DNA of 64,000 nucleotides from Domibacillus enclensis (GTDB taxonomy: Bacteria > Bacillota > Bacilli > Bacillales > Domibacillaceae). A program made the translations under genes and the position numbers. Shown here piece by piece: positions 51,142 through 58,928 of this stretch; position 1 is the stretch's first letter; each line of letters opens with the position of its first letter. The notes below the pieces were generated by a model. It was not told the DNA's origin. It saw only the letters and a program-made list of their open reading frames with translations, and ran no database searches. Location: the NCBI RefSeq assembly GCF_900156125.1, contig NZ_FTLX01000001.1:124001-188000 (forward strand), in the 5' to 3' direction.

Positions 51142-52083
51142 TTGCTCCATCATATACCGGTATTTTTTAAAATCAGCTTCCAAAAGCGCCTCGGTATCCT
51201 GGCTGTTTCGATAAAAAGCTGTCCAGTGGTTTTCTTGTAGTTCTTCTTTCCAGTAAGGCGAGGACTGGACAGCTGTCAGCAGCTCCTGCCACTGCTTTTT
51301 CTCCCTCTCACTCATATCACCGGGTCCCATGACACCTCGCCAGTGCGGGAACACAACGTCAATCCCCTGCTCTTTCCAGGTTGGGACGTTCGGCAGGTGG
51401 CCGAGCCGCTCGGGAGAAGAGATGGCGATGATCCGGACAGCTTCATTTGCCGCAAAGGCTTCCGACTGGGAGGAAGAAAGCGAGGCCGCCGCCACCTCTC
51501 CTGACTGAAGCGCCTGCAGCAGTGCATCCGCGTTTGAATAGCGGAAAAAGCGAAGTGAGGCGGCAGACAGATTCTGTGCCCGTGCGGCCTCTGCAAAAGC
51601 GATTTGATCGTCATTCCCAAATTGCGGTTCAATGCCGACAGGATGCTGTTCCGGATTTTGCCGCAGGATGTGCATCAGGTCAGTGATGGACTGGATCGGT
51701 GAGTCCTCTGGAACGATCACCGTTTGCCATTCACTGGCCATCGTGGCAAGCGGCGTGAAGTCGCTGAAGTGAAGAGTGCTGTGCCCGAGCAGTTCATTTG
51801 TGAGCAGCAGGCTCGAATTGATGGCAATTGTGCCGGACCCTGATTCATTCAAGCGGCTCCACCCGTTTTCTCCGCCGTCTCCTTCCTTATACACAATCCG
51901 TATTTCCTTGTCGGTCAGCTCTTCTTTTTCCATTACCCTTTTAATCGACATCGCGAGCGCATCCCAGCCGCCGTCTGGAGCACCGGGGACAATAATGGTG
52001 ACTTCCTGATCGGCGAGAGGCGGATCAGGGGAACAGCCAGCTGCGAGCAGCAATACGATCATCCACAGTAGCGCTTTTTTCAT
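51136..52083 (-). CDS. Tripartite tricarboxylate (Bug/TctC-type) substrate-binding lipoprotein
   Basis: 315 residues. Signal peptide with lipobox LLLAAGCSPDP (Cys at about 17). Mature protein has the Bug fold opening EVTIIVPGAPDGGWDALAMSIKRVM and FTPLATMASEWQTVIVPEDSPIQSITDLM, and GRPxx-like RLGHLPNVPTWKEQGIDV near the C-terminus. It binds citrate or a related carboxylate outside the cell. No TctA/TctB membrane partner is present; it overlaps the response regulator gene by 4 bases, so it more likely serves as a sensing partner of the adjacent two-component system, as TctC does for TctDE or Bug for similar kinases. Confidence 0.87.
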   Translation of the reverse strand: MKKALLWMIVLLLAAGCSPDPPLADQEVTIIVPGAPDGGWDALAMSIKRVMEKEELTDKEIRIVYKEGDGGENGWSRLNESGSGTIAINSSLLLTNELLGHSTLHFSDFTPLATMASEWQTVIVPEDSPIQSITDLMHILRQNPEQHPVGIEPQFGNDDQIAFAEAARAQNLSAASLRFFRYSNADALLQALQSGEVAAASLSSSQSEAFAANEAVRIIAISSPERLGHLPNVPTWKEQGIDVVFPHWRGVMGPGDMSEREKKQWQELLTAVQSSPYWKEELQENHWTAFYRNSQDTEALLEADFKKYRYMMEQK

Positions 52084-52763
52084 CCTGTAATTGTGTAATA
52101 GCGGCGCTCAGGGCGGCCGACAATTCCATATTCATGTTCCACGCGGCAGACACCGGTTGTCACTAAGTATTCGAGATACCGGCGTGCCGTCGTCCGGGAA
52201 GCACCCATTTTTATGCCCATTTCCTCAATGGACACACCCGAATCAATCGTTTTCAACAATTCAGAGACACGAGCGAGCGTTACACCGTCTATGCCGGTTG
52301 GAAGCGGTGCAGTTGCTTGCGTGCGTTCAGAAGCCGTTCCGGAAAAATAGGCATCTACTATTTCCTGTGTCACATGACTAGTGGTGGATAAAAGCTGTTT
52401 TTTCTTTTTGTATTGTTCGAGAACCGAGGTGAATTTTTCGAGTGATACCGGTTTCACCAGATAGTGAAAGACGCCGTAACGGACAGCCTGCTGAAGCATA
52501 TCCGTTTCAGAAGCGGCTGTAATCATAATGACGTCTGTTGCTGGGAATCGGCTTTTTAAAATAGGCAGCAGCTCCGTTCCGAGCATATCCGGCATATAAA
52601 TATCGAGCAGCAGCAGATCCACCTTTTGTTTTTCAAGCAAAGCCAGCGTTTCAGACGCATTCAGCGCTTTGCCGACCAGCGTAACGCCGGTTAATTGCTC
52701 TAAAAACCCTTCCTGAATACTTGCAATACGAAAATCATCCTCGGCAATGGCTACATGGATCAT
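52080..52763 (-). CDS. CitT/DcuR-type response regulator
   Basis: 227 residues. Receiver domain: AEDDFRIA (acidic pocket), phosphorylated Asp in LLLLDIYMPDMLG (about 54), T/K positions MITAASET and YLVKPVSL. The C-terminal domain carries a helix-turn-helix of the CitB type (IDSGVSIEEMGIKMGASRTTARRYLEYLVTTG). Expected to activate the citrate transporter gene upstream. Coupled to the kinase by overlap. Confidence 0.92.
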   Translation of the reverse strand: MIHVAIAEDDFRIASIQEGFLEQLTGVTLVGKALNASETLALLEKQKVDLLLLDIYMPDMLGTELLPILKSRFPATDVIMITAASETDMLQQAVRYGVFHYLVKPVSLEKFTSVLEQYKKKKQLLSTTSHVTQEIVDAYFSGTASERTQATAPLPTGIDGVTLARVSELLKTIDSGVSIEEMGIKMGASRTTARRYLEYLVTTGVCRVEHEYGIVGRPERRYYTITG

Positions 52764-54043
52764 ACAAATCTCGCTCCTTTATCGGTCTGTTTCGGTATGT
52801 AAATGGTGAAGATGGTTCCTGCTGGTTCATTCGGCTGCACGTCGATCATCCCGCCAAATGATTCCACTGCTTCTTTAACATTAAATAAGCCATATCCTCT
52901 TCCTGTTCCTTTCGTGGACCAGCCTTTTTCAAAAAGAGTCTGAATGGTTTCTTTCGGAATGCCCGGGCCATTATCCGTTACTTCAATTATAAGGGTTGGA
53001 CTGGCGTCGGTCATTAAAAAAGAAACGCGGGGCTGCTCTACGTGCTTGACGGCTTCGAACGCATTGTCGATCAAATTGCTGATCACGGTCAGCAGCGCAT
53101 GTCCGTCTACATGATCAGGCATTTTCGACAAGGTGCTTTCCTGTTCAATGGAAAAGGATAATTTCCGCTCAGATGCTTTGGCTGTTTTTCCGAGCAGCAC
53201 TGCTTGAATTAAATCATCCTGAATTTGCTTAAAGACGATATGGTGTTGCATTGTCACACTGTCTGCTTCTTTTTGGATAAAGTCAAGCGCCGCTTCATGC
53301 CGGCCAAGCTGCAGGAGGCCGGACAGCACATACAGCTTATTCATGAATTCGTGTGTCTGCGCACGCAATTCGTCCGCATAAAGACGCATCTCTTCGATCG
53401 TTTTGCTGTACATCGCCGCAATCTTCACAGGTTCAAACCCGAGGGTATCGGCGAGAATGCTTTTCGTCAGCCAAAGCCCGCCGATAACACCCGCAGCCAG
53501 CGCAAAAGCAGCCGCAAGCAGGATATCGCCGGTCTGGGCAGCTGTTTGCGCTGAAATGGACTTTTTTGAAAATTCCACAGATACTGTGCCGATCACTTCC
53601 GTGTAGGGAGCAGCCATATACATAATGGGCGCTTTCCCTATGATCGCCTGCCCATCCGTTCCTTTTTCTTCCACGGTATACGTTCCGCCGTAAATAAGGG
53701 AGCGGCTGTCCGATTCTTGAAGAGCCGCTCCGGATTCGTGCGTCGTCAGCACAGCTCCATTTCGTCCGGCGATGGTAATAGACTGAGCATCTGTCCGCTC
53801 TTGAATGTTATTCATCGTCGGCAGAAGTGACTCGACTGATGCATCTCCATTTAAAAAATCAATCGTTTCCGGCATAAAGGAAAGCGTCTGAGCGGTTTGA
53901 AGGGAAAGCTGATGCACCTGTTCAGACGTTTCCCGCACCTGGATTGTGTAAAAAACAATGGACATGCCAGCAATGATCAGGAAAAGCAAAATAAAAACGA
54001 GGGTAAAGATTTTGGTCCGCAATGTCATCGTTTTTTTATTCAT
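52760..54043 (-). CDS. CitS/DcuS-type sensor histidine kinase lacking the PAS domain
   Basis: 427 residues, about 110 shorter than typical CitS/DcuS kinases. TM1 (about 12-34), an extracytoplasmic sensor (about 35-170, with RTDAQSITIAGRNGAVLTTHESG and YMAAPYTEVIGTVSVEF), TM2 (about 178-196). Right after it comes LADTLGFEPVKIAAMYSKTIEEMRLYADELRAQTHEFMNKL, where the first part normally precedes a PAS domain and the second follows it: the PAS module is missing cleanly. The phosphoacceptor His is in THEFMNK; N-box SNLIDNAFEAV, G-boxes DNGPGIP and GRGYGLFNV are intact. Senses carboxylates. Confidence 0.9.
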   Translation of the reverse strand: MNKKTMTLRTKIFTLVFILLFLIIAGMSIVFYTIQVRETSEQVHQLSLQTAQTLSFMPETIDFLNGDASVESLLPTMNNIQERTDAQSITIAGRNGAVLTTHESGAALQESDSRSLIYGGTYTVEEKGTDGQAIIGKAPIMYMAAPYTEVIGTVSVEFSKKSISAQTAAQTGDILLAAAFALAAGVIGGLWLTKSILADTLGFEPVKIAAMYSKTIEEMRLYADELRAQTHEFMNKLYVLSGLLQLGRHEAALDFIQKEADSVTMQHHIVFKQIQDDLIQAVLLGKTAKASERKLSFSIEQESTLSKMPDHVDGHALLTVISNLIDNAFEAVKHVEQPRVSFLMTDASPTLIIEVTDNGPGIPKETIQTLFEKGWSTKGTGRGYGLFNVKEAVESFGGMIDVQPNEPAGTIFTIYIPKQTDKGARFV

Positions 54044-54105
54044 GAATGCTCCTACTTTAGCTTTTTACCAAATTGTACGAGAAATCCGGCGAGAAGAAAA
54101 GCAAA

Positions 54106-54132
54106 ATTCCCGGATCAAAAAAATCCGGGAAT
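54106..54132 (-). terminator. Terminator after the citrate transporter gene
   Basis: ATTCCCGGAT pairs with ATCCGGGAAT around seven A/T bases, between the transporter stop (54139) and the kinase start; on the minus strand it is followed by TTTTGCTTTT. Confidence 0.8.
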
Positions 54133-54138
54133 GAAGCC

Positions 54139-55470
54139 TTAAAAGGAGATAACGCCAAGCAGGATCGCTGCGATCGTCATGACGATCGACGTTCCAACTG
54201 TCCATAAAATCGTAAAGCGCTGATACTGGCCAAAATCAACCTTGGCCATCCCGACAAGCAAGTACGTGGACGCAACGAGCGGGCTGAGCAAGTGAACCGG
54301 CTGGCCTAAAAGCGATGCACGCCCGAGCTCCACTGCGCTGATGCCATAAGTGGAGGCCGCTTCCGCAATAATGGGCAGTACACCGAAGTAATACGCGTCA
54401 TTGGACATAAAGAAGGTAAACGGCATACTCGTAAGTGCTGTGATGACCGGCAGATGCGGCCCCATTGAATCCGGAATAATGGCAACCAGGCTGTTCGCCA
54501 TGGCGTCGACCATTTCCGTACCCGATAAGATGCCGGTGAAAATACCGGCAGCAAACACAAGCGAGACCACAGCCAGGACATTTCCTGCATGAGCGGCAAT
54601 CCGGTCTTTTTGATGCATCACGTTCGGATAGTTAATGGTAATGGCAATCGCAAAAGCGAGCATAAACAAGATCGGCAGCGGCATAACCCCTAGAATGAGC
54701 ATAGCCATTAAGCCAATGGTCAAAGCGAAGTTTACCCAAATCAGCTTCGGGCGCTTCCACTTGGCTTCTTCCTCTGATACAGCGGCTGCACCGAAAAAGG
54801 TTAAGTAGCTTTTTCCTTCAGCTGGCGCATGTAATTCATCCATCGATAAAACACCGAGACGTTTTCGTTCCTGCTTCCCCATCCAGTAGGCAGAGAGAAT
54901 GACCCATACTGCTCCCGCAATCATCACAGGGATTAAAGGATTGAACAATTCCTGCATATCCAGATTCAATGCGCTGGCTGCACGGGCTGTTGGACCGCCC
55001 CACGGAGTCAGGTTTGTTACCCCAACGGCCATAAGAGCGACGGCTGGCAAGATAAGCGGATTCATTTTCAAACGCTGGTAAAGCGGCAGCATTGCAGATA
55101 TGGTGATCATATATGTTGTTGTACCGTCTCCATCCAGTGAAACGATCATGGCCAGAACAGCGGTCCCGACGACGATTTTCATCGGATCGCCCTTTACCGC
55201 TTTTAAAATTTTGCCAACGACCGGATCAAACAAACCAGCGTCGATCATGATGCCGAAGTAAAGAATGGCAAACATGAGCATAACACCGGTTGGCGCAAGC
55301 TCGGTAATCCCTGTCAGCGCCATCTCGCCAATATCTGAACCGAACCCGGCGATCACCGCAAAAACAGCCGGTACGATCATTAACGCAATCAATGCGGAAA
55401 GCTTTCCGCTCATAATTAAATACATGAATACTGCTACCATTGAAAAACCAAGGATTGCGAGCATTGTCAT
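54139..55470 (-). CDS. CitMHS-family divalent metal-citrate (or related) transporter
   Basis: 443 residues from ATG 55470 (AAAGGAG about 10 bases upstream; GTG 55479 is alternative). About twelve hydrophobic helices. Family features: SLDGDGTTTYMITISAMLPLYQRL (about 113-136), GVTNLTPWGGPTARAASAL (about 150-168), and FMSNDAYYFGVLPIIAE near the C-terminus. It resembles CitM/CitH, which import Mg- or Ca-citrate with protons. The two-component genes immediately downstream are the expected regulators. Confidence 0.92.
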   Translation of the reverse strand: MTMLAILGFSMVAVFMYLIMSGKLSALIALMIVPAVFAVIAGFGSDIGEMALTGITELAPTGVMLMFAILYFGIMIDAGLFDPVVGKILKAVKGDPMKIVVGTAVLAMIVSLDGDGTTTYMITISAMLPLYQRLKMNPLILPAVALMAVGVTNLTPWGGPTARAASALNLDMQELFNPLIPVMIAGAVWVILSAYWMGKQERKRLGVLSMDELHAPAEGKSYLTFFGAAAVSEEEAKWKRPKLIWVNFALTIGLMAMLILGVMPLPILFMLAFAIAITINYPNVMHQKDRIAAHAGNVLAVVSLVFAAGIFTGILSGTEMVDAMANSLVAIIPDSMGPHLPVITALTSMPFTFFMSNDAYYFGVLPIIAEAASTYGISAVELGRASLLGQPVHLLSPLVASTYLLVGMAKVDFGQYQRFTILWTVGTSIVMTIAAILLGVISF

Positions 55471-55718
55471 AAGTAACACACTCCTTTTCTCTTTTTGAAA
55501 ACGCTTTATTATTGAATAATTTAATTAATTTAAGCGAAAAGGTATATAAAAAGAAAAATAAAAACGTTGTATCTTTAAAATGAATTGTGTTCATAAAAAC
55601 CAGTCTAGACATTAACAATGAGATTGACGATTGAATTCGAACAATCTAGCAATAGAGTGAGGTTTGTTGTTACGCATTCAGAACGCTTCTTTTAGGTTTA
55701 CCAATTGCTTTTCCTCTC

Positions 55719-55808
55719 CACCAGGGCGGCTGGCGCAGGACGAAGACTCGGGAGGGATCTCACCGCCCGCCCCTCCGAACGCGAAGTCCTGCAGAAGCCG
55801 CCCAAACT
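55719..55808. repeat. GC-rich palindromic intergenic repeat (REP-like, Bacillaceae type)
   Basis: GGGCGGCTGGCGCAGGAC (55724-55741) pairs with GTCCTGCAGAAGCCGCCC (55786-55803) with a small internal mismatch, and GGGAGGG pairs with CCCCTCC inside. The unit is much more GC-rich than the surrounding AT-rich DNA. Similar GC-rich palindromes with CTCC/GGAG and CCTGC/GCAGG phrases are scattered between genes in many Bacillaceae. Confidence 0.65.
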
Positions 55809-55857
55809 GTGTTGGCATAAGCGCATTCACTAATTGTTTCATCATCATAAAGAGCTC

Positions 55858-55895
55858 AAAAAAAAGCCAAACGAATGTGATCGTTCGGCTTTTTC
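55858..55895. terminator. Terminator of rtp
   Basis: AAAAAGCCAAACGA and TCGTTCGGCTTTTT pair with one wobble; on the minus strand the stem is followed by eight T, 30 bases after the rtp stop. Confidence 0.88.
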
Positions 55896-55925
55896 TTCTA
55901 TTTTGAACCTTCTGTCTCAAGCTCG

Positions 55926-56285
55926 TTAATACACGTCTTCTAATGCTTTCCGCAGCAGCGACATGCTGCGGTCCAGATCGGTTTTCACTTGTTTTTTATA
56001 CAGTTTCGCTTTTTCGTAATCGGCGAACTGGTAAATCACGATTTCCTTGTATTTGGCCCCTTCTTGAATTTTTTTATGACGCACAAGAATGCCATCATCA
56101 ATTAATTCATGAAGCGACCGGTAAATTTCAGAATGGTTTGGTTCATAGCCAAACGGCTTAAACGTGGCCTTTAGTTCGTCCATTGCCTGCATGCCGTACA
56201 TTTTATGCTCTTCGACAAACCGGATCATATAAAGCTTTAAAAAGGCGCGCTGCTTGATTAGAAACTTCCCTTCACCTCTAGGCAT
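55926..56285 (-). CDS. rtp: Replication termination protein Rtp
   Basis: 119 residues from ATG 56285 (AAAAGGATG upstream), close to the 122 of B. subtilis RTP. The sequence follows RTP through its length: FLIKQRAFLKLYMIRF (helix 1), MYGMQAMDEL, GYEPNHSEIYRSLHELIDDGIL (recognition helix), HKKIQEGAKYKEIVIYQF (wing), then DYEKAKLYKKQVKTDLDRSMSLLRKAL, the C-terminal dimerisation helix. RTP dimers bind Ter sites and block the replicative helicase in one direction. PadR-type regulators share the fold, but the match here is RTP-specific. Its presence suggests this locus is near the chromosomal terminus. Confidence 0.9.
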   Translation of the reverse strand: MPRGEGKFLIKQRAFLKLYMIRFVEEHKMYGMQAMDELKATFKPFGYEPNHSEIYRSLHELIDDGILVRHKKIQEGAKYKEIVIYQFADYEKAKLYKKQVKTDLDRSMSLLRKALEDVY

Positions 56286-56301
56286 AGGATCACATCCTTT
56301 T

Positions 56302-56352
56302 CTTTTTAGTGTAGTAGCGTTTGAAAAGAATGTCAATTCTGAATTTTGCACA
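56302..56352 (-). promoter_or_regulatory. Possible Ter-like/RTP operator sites upstream of rtp
   Basis: On the minus strand, CTACACTAAAAAG (56314-56302) and TGTGCAAAATTC (56352-56341) each share part of the B-site core of Bacillus Ter (TGTACYAAAT). In B. subtilis Ter sites lie right upstream of rtp and control it. The matches are partial. Confidence 0.3.
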
Positions 56353-56360
56353 CTATGCTT

Positions 56361-57800
56361 TTAAAAAGTTGTGAAGTGAAGAAGCTTTTGAAATGCATAA
56401 ATAATCCGTTTTCCGATGGACATATCGTCGTCGTGCTTTTCATAATCATCGGTGTAAATGGCGCCTTTATTTTCCCACAGCATATGGAAATAGGCATCTA
56501 CCTCTTTGATAATCTCGCTGTCATTGGCAGCTCTGATTTTCACGTCTGTTTCCGGATTGTAGTTATTTAAATTTCGTGACGTATGGTTGGCTGAGCCGCT
56601 GATGATCACCGTTTCGTCCTGGTGCTTGACGTACAGCATTTTCGGATGAAATTGTTCAGGCGCTTGAGCAAACCAGCGGATTTCCACCTGGTTATTCGTA
56701 TCTTCTTTTAGCTCAGAGGCCATTGGAATGTTGGGAAGACCGGTTTTTTTTCGGCCAAATGAATTTTTATTCGTGTCCAAAATCAGTTTTACATCCACTC
56801 CGCGGTTGGCTGCATCTGTCAGCCCTTCCACTACCGTTCGGTCCGCTAAATAAAACATCGCCATCCAAATTTCATCGCCTTTTTCCGCCGCTGCGATTTC
56901 ATTCCGGACTGCTTCTTGAATTTTCCCTTCTGTCACGAGCTGGACGTGGACGTTTCCATTATTCACGTGCGGTTCGATTGGATCTGGAAAAGGAACGTTT
57001 CTCCGTGTGTCTGCGGCTGCTTTTTCGCTGAGGAGCATATCATTGACGAGCGCCTGCTTCACCTCAAACGCGACGTTGGCAAAATAATAGCTCGCATCGT
57101 GCGGATTGGCAGAACTGATGAGTGTCGTTTGTTCCGTCGTAATGGTTTTCCGGTGATTGGCTTTTACGTTAAACAGTGTTAAATAAGAACGAACGGTCAT
57201 ATCCGGTGCCGTTTCAGTTAAGGCATTTGGCAGCCACCCATTCTGGCTGTCGCCCCACCATGTGAACAGCATCCGGTAAAATCCGCTGTAAATTGGGGTC
57301 GGGTCCCGAAAATCGTCCAAATCTGTTTCAATGACCTCTACACCTGCCTGCTTCAGCTGTTCGAATTCCGGAACGGTATGAGAACGGTAAGAAGAGTTTA
57401 CTTCGTCTGTTACGAAAAGGATCGGCATATCAGGATGTTCTTTCTTTTTTTGAAGCAGGGCGTTGGTGATCGCCTCCACATTTGCCGGGTATTCCTTATC
57501 TTTTTCATGATAGGAGTTAAAAAGGAAATAATCGAGAACGATAAATTGTTCCGCTTCTTCAATAATAGAAAGCGTCCGGGTGAAAATTTCTTCATGGAAA
57601 AACTTTTCACCGTTTTTCTCTCCAGATAGGTTGTAATAAAAATCAACCGCGTCTTCGTTCACTGTGTATTCCTTGCTTTCATAAGCGATATGCTCCGGAA
57701 GCGGCCTGTACACGTTGTACAGCATAATAATGACGTATAAAGACAAAAAAAGAATGGCGAACAACCGCCATTTCCCCCATTTATCGAGCTTCTTTTTCAT
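56361..57800 (-). CDS. Membrane-anchored phospholipase D / cardiolipin synthase-like protein
   Basis: 479 residues. An N-terminal membrane helix (about 11-29) is followed by two PLD half-domains. The first HKD-type motif is NHRKTITTEQTTLISSANPHD (about 215-235), the second FHPKMLYVKHQDETVIISGSANHTSRNL (about 395-422); both keep His and Lys, with N/S/G residues beyond. A C-terminal amphipathic end follows. Differs from typical Cls in having a single TM helix and long first half. It may hydrolyse or transfer phosphatidyl groups; the true substrate is unknown. It lies 75 bases upstream of rtp on the same strand. Confidence 0.85.
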   Translation of the reverse strand: MKKKLDKWGKWRLFAILFLSLYVIIMLYNVYRPLPEHIAYESKEYTVNEDAVDFYYNLSGEKNGEKFFHEEIFTRTLSIIEEAEQFIVLDYFLFNSYHEKDKEYPANVEAITNALLQKKKEHPDMPILFVTDEVNSSYRSHTVPEFEQLKQAGVEVIETDLDDFRDPTPIYSGFYRMLFTWWGDSQNGWLPNALTETAPDMTVRSYLTLFNVKANHRKTITTEQTTLISSANPHDASYYFANVAFEVKQALVNDMLLSEKAAADTRRNVPFPDPIEPHVNNGNVHVQLVTEGKIQEAVRNEIAAAEKGDEIWMAMFYLADRTVVEGLTDAANRGVDVKLILDTNKNSFGRKKTGLPNIPMASELKEDTNNQVEIRWFAQAPEQFHPKMLYVKHQDETVIISGSANHTSRNLNNYNPETDVKIRAANDSEIIKEVDAYFHMLWENKGAIYTDDYEKHDDDMSIGKRIIYAFQKLLHFTTF

Positions 57801-57855
57801 GTGACTCTCCCCCTGACTGCTTTTTCTTTTTCTATACCCTCCCGTGTAGAAGGAA

Positions 57856-57875
57856 AAACGGGCTTACACCCGTTT
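57856..57875 (-). terminator. Terminator at the end of yhfS
   Basis: On the minus strand AAACGGG and CCCGTTTTT form a short stem with the yhfS stop codon in its loop. Confidence 0.65.
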
Positions 57876-58928
57876 AAATAGCATCGCAACACCTATTCCT
57901 CCTGCACTTCCGACCGCGGCAATGCCGTACGTCTCCCTCCGTTCGCGCATTCCGTACAGCAATCGCAAAACGAGCATAGCACCGGATGCACCGTACGGAT
58001 GACCGAGTGCGATGCCGCCGCCGTCCGGGTTGATTTTATTCAATGGAATGGACAACGCATTGGATATGTGAACGATTTTCACCGCAAACGCTTCGTTGAT
58101 TTCCCACACGTCAATGTCTCGTACAGCCAGGCCTGTTTGCTGGAGCAGCTTTTCGATCGCCGGGACAGGAGATGCAGCCGGCAGATTCGGATCTGCACCT
58201 GCCACAGCAGATGCCACGACAGCCAGTCCCTCCTGCTTTCGATTCGTCATCGTCACAGCGCAGGCCGCATCATTAAAAGCCGACGAATTAAGCGCGGTAA
58301 CGGTTCCCCCCTGCTTAAAAACAGCTTTTGCACGCGGAACCATTTTTGCGATCGGGCGCTGCTTTATCGCGGCTTCATCCTGTGTCAATCCGTCCACTGA
58401 CACCATCTCCTGCTGAAACCGGCCGCACAAAACGGATTGTTCGTACCGGCTGTAGCTTAACAGTGTGTAATCATCCTGCTTCATTCTTGAGATGCCTTTC
58501 TTTTCTGCCAGATGTTCAGCCGCCAGGCCCATTTCGGGATCACCTATCGACGCCGGCGAGAAAACGGCTTTTTCAGGGCGGGGCGAGGTACTGGAGCTTT
58601 CACAGCCGCCGGCCAGCACCGTTTCTGCCTGGGCGGACTGAATGAGCGCTGCGCCGAGCCTGATCGCTTCAAGTCCTGAAGAGCATTGCCGGTCAATGGT
58701 CAGACCTGGAACCGTGACAGGCAGCCCCGCCAGCAACGCAGACAGCCGGGCAATATTTCCACCTGGTCCTGTAACGTTACCAAGAATCACTTCATCCACT
58801 TCAAAAGAAGCAGCAGCATGCAGCTCCGCGAGGACGGGGGCAGCGAGTTCTGCTGCACCAACGGTTGAAAAAATGCCGCCTTTAACGCCAACGGGTGTCC
58901 GGCGCGCATCGGTAATGTATACGGTCAT
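57864..58928 (-). CDS. yhfS: Thiolase-family acyltransferase, YhfS-like
   Basis: 354 residues from ATG 58928, whose start overlaps the yhfT stop (ATGA). Thiolase features: DARRTPVGVKGG at the start, GLTIDRQCSSGLEAIRLG (catalytic Cys, about 85), GGCESSSTSP, WEINEAFAV (Asn/Glu/Ala near about 280) and GGGIALGHPYGASGA (catalytic His), but the C-terminal CxG reads AVGSAGGIGVAM, so the second cysteine of classical thiolases is replaced (SAG in place of CIGGG/CxG). Slightly short for the family. Same order as B. subtilis yhfU-yhfT-yhfS; a role in biotin precursor (pimeloyl) or fatty acid handling is suspected. Confidence 0.85.
   Translation of the reverse strand: MTVYITDARRTPVGVKGGIFSTVGAAELAAPVLAELHAAASFEVDEVILGNVTGPGGNIARLSALLAGLPVTVPGLTIDRQCSSGLEAIRLGAALIQSAQAETVLAGGCESSSTSPRPEKAVFSPASIGDPEMGLAAEHLAEKKGISRMKQDDYTLLSYSRYEQSVLCGRFQQEMVSVDGLTQDEAAIKQRPIAKMVPRAKAVFKQGGTVTALNSSAFNDAACAVTMTNRKQEGLAVVASAVAGADPNLPAASPVPAIEKLLQQTGLAVRDIDVWEINEAFAVKIVHISNALSIPLNKINPDGGGIALGHPYGASGAMLVLRLLYGMRERRETYGIAAVGSAGGIGVAMLFKRV

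Larger units (their letters stand above)
55480..55925. other. Intergenic region between the citrate transporter and rtp
   Basis: About 445 bases with no supported gene. It holds the upstream region of the citrate transporter, a palindromic repeat unit (55719-55808) and the rtp terminator. ORFs crossing it run through these structures and have no family resemblance. Confidence 0.7.

Noticed and set aside
55678-55920. Minus-strand ORF of 80 codons between the citrate transporter and rtp
   Set aside because: It runs through the GC-rich palindromic repeat and the rtp terminator, has no good ribosome site and an unnatural composition; treated as intergenic.
56286-56360. A full canonical Ter site upstream of rtp
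   Set aside because: No stretch with CTATGTACYAAAT was found on either strand; only partial matches, so reported at low confidence only.
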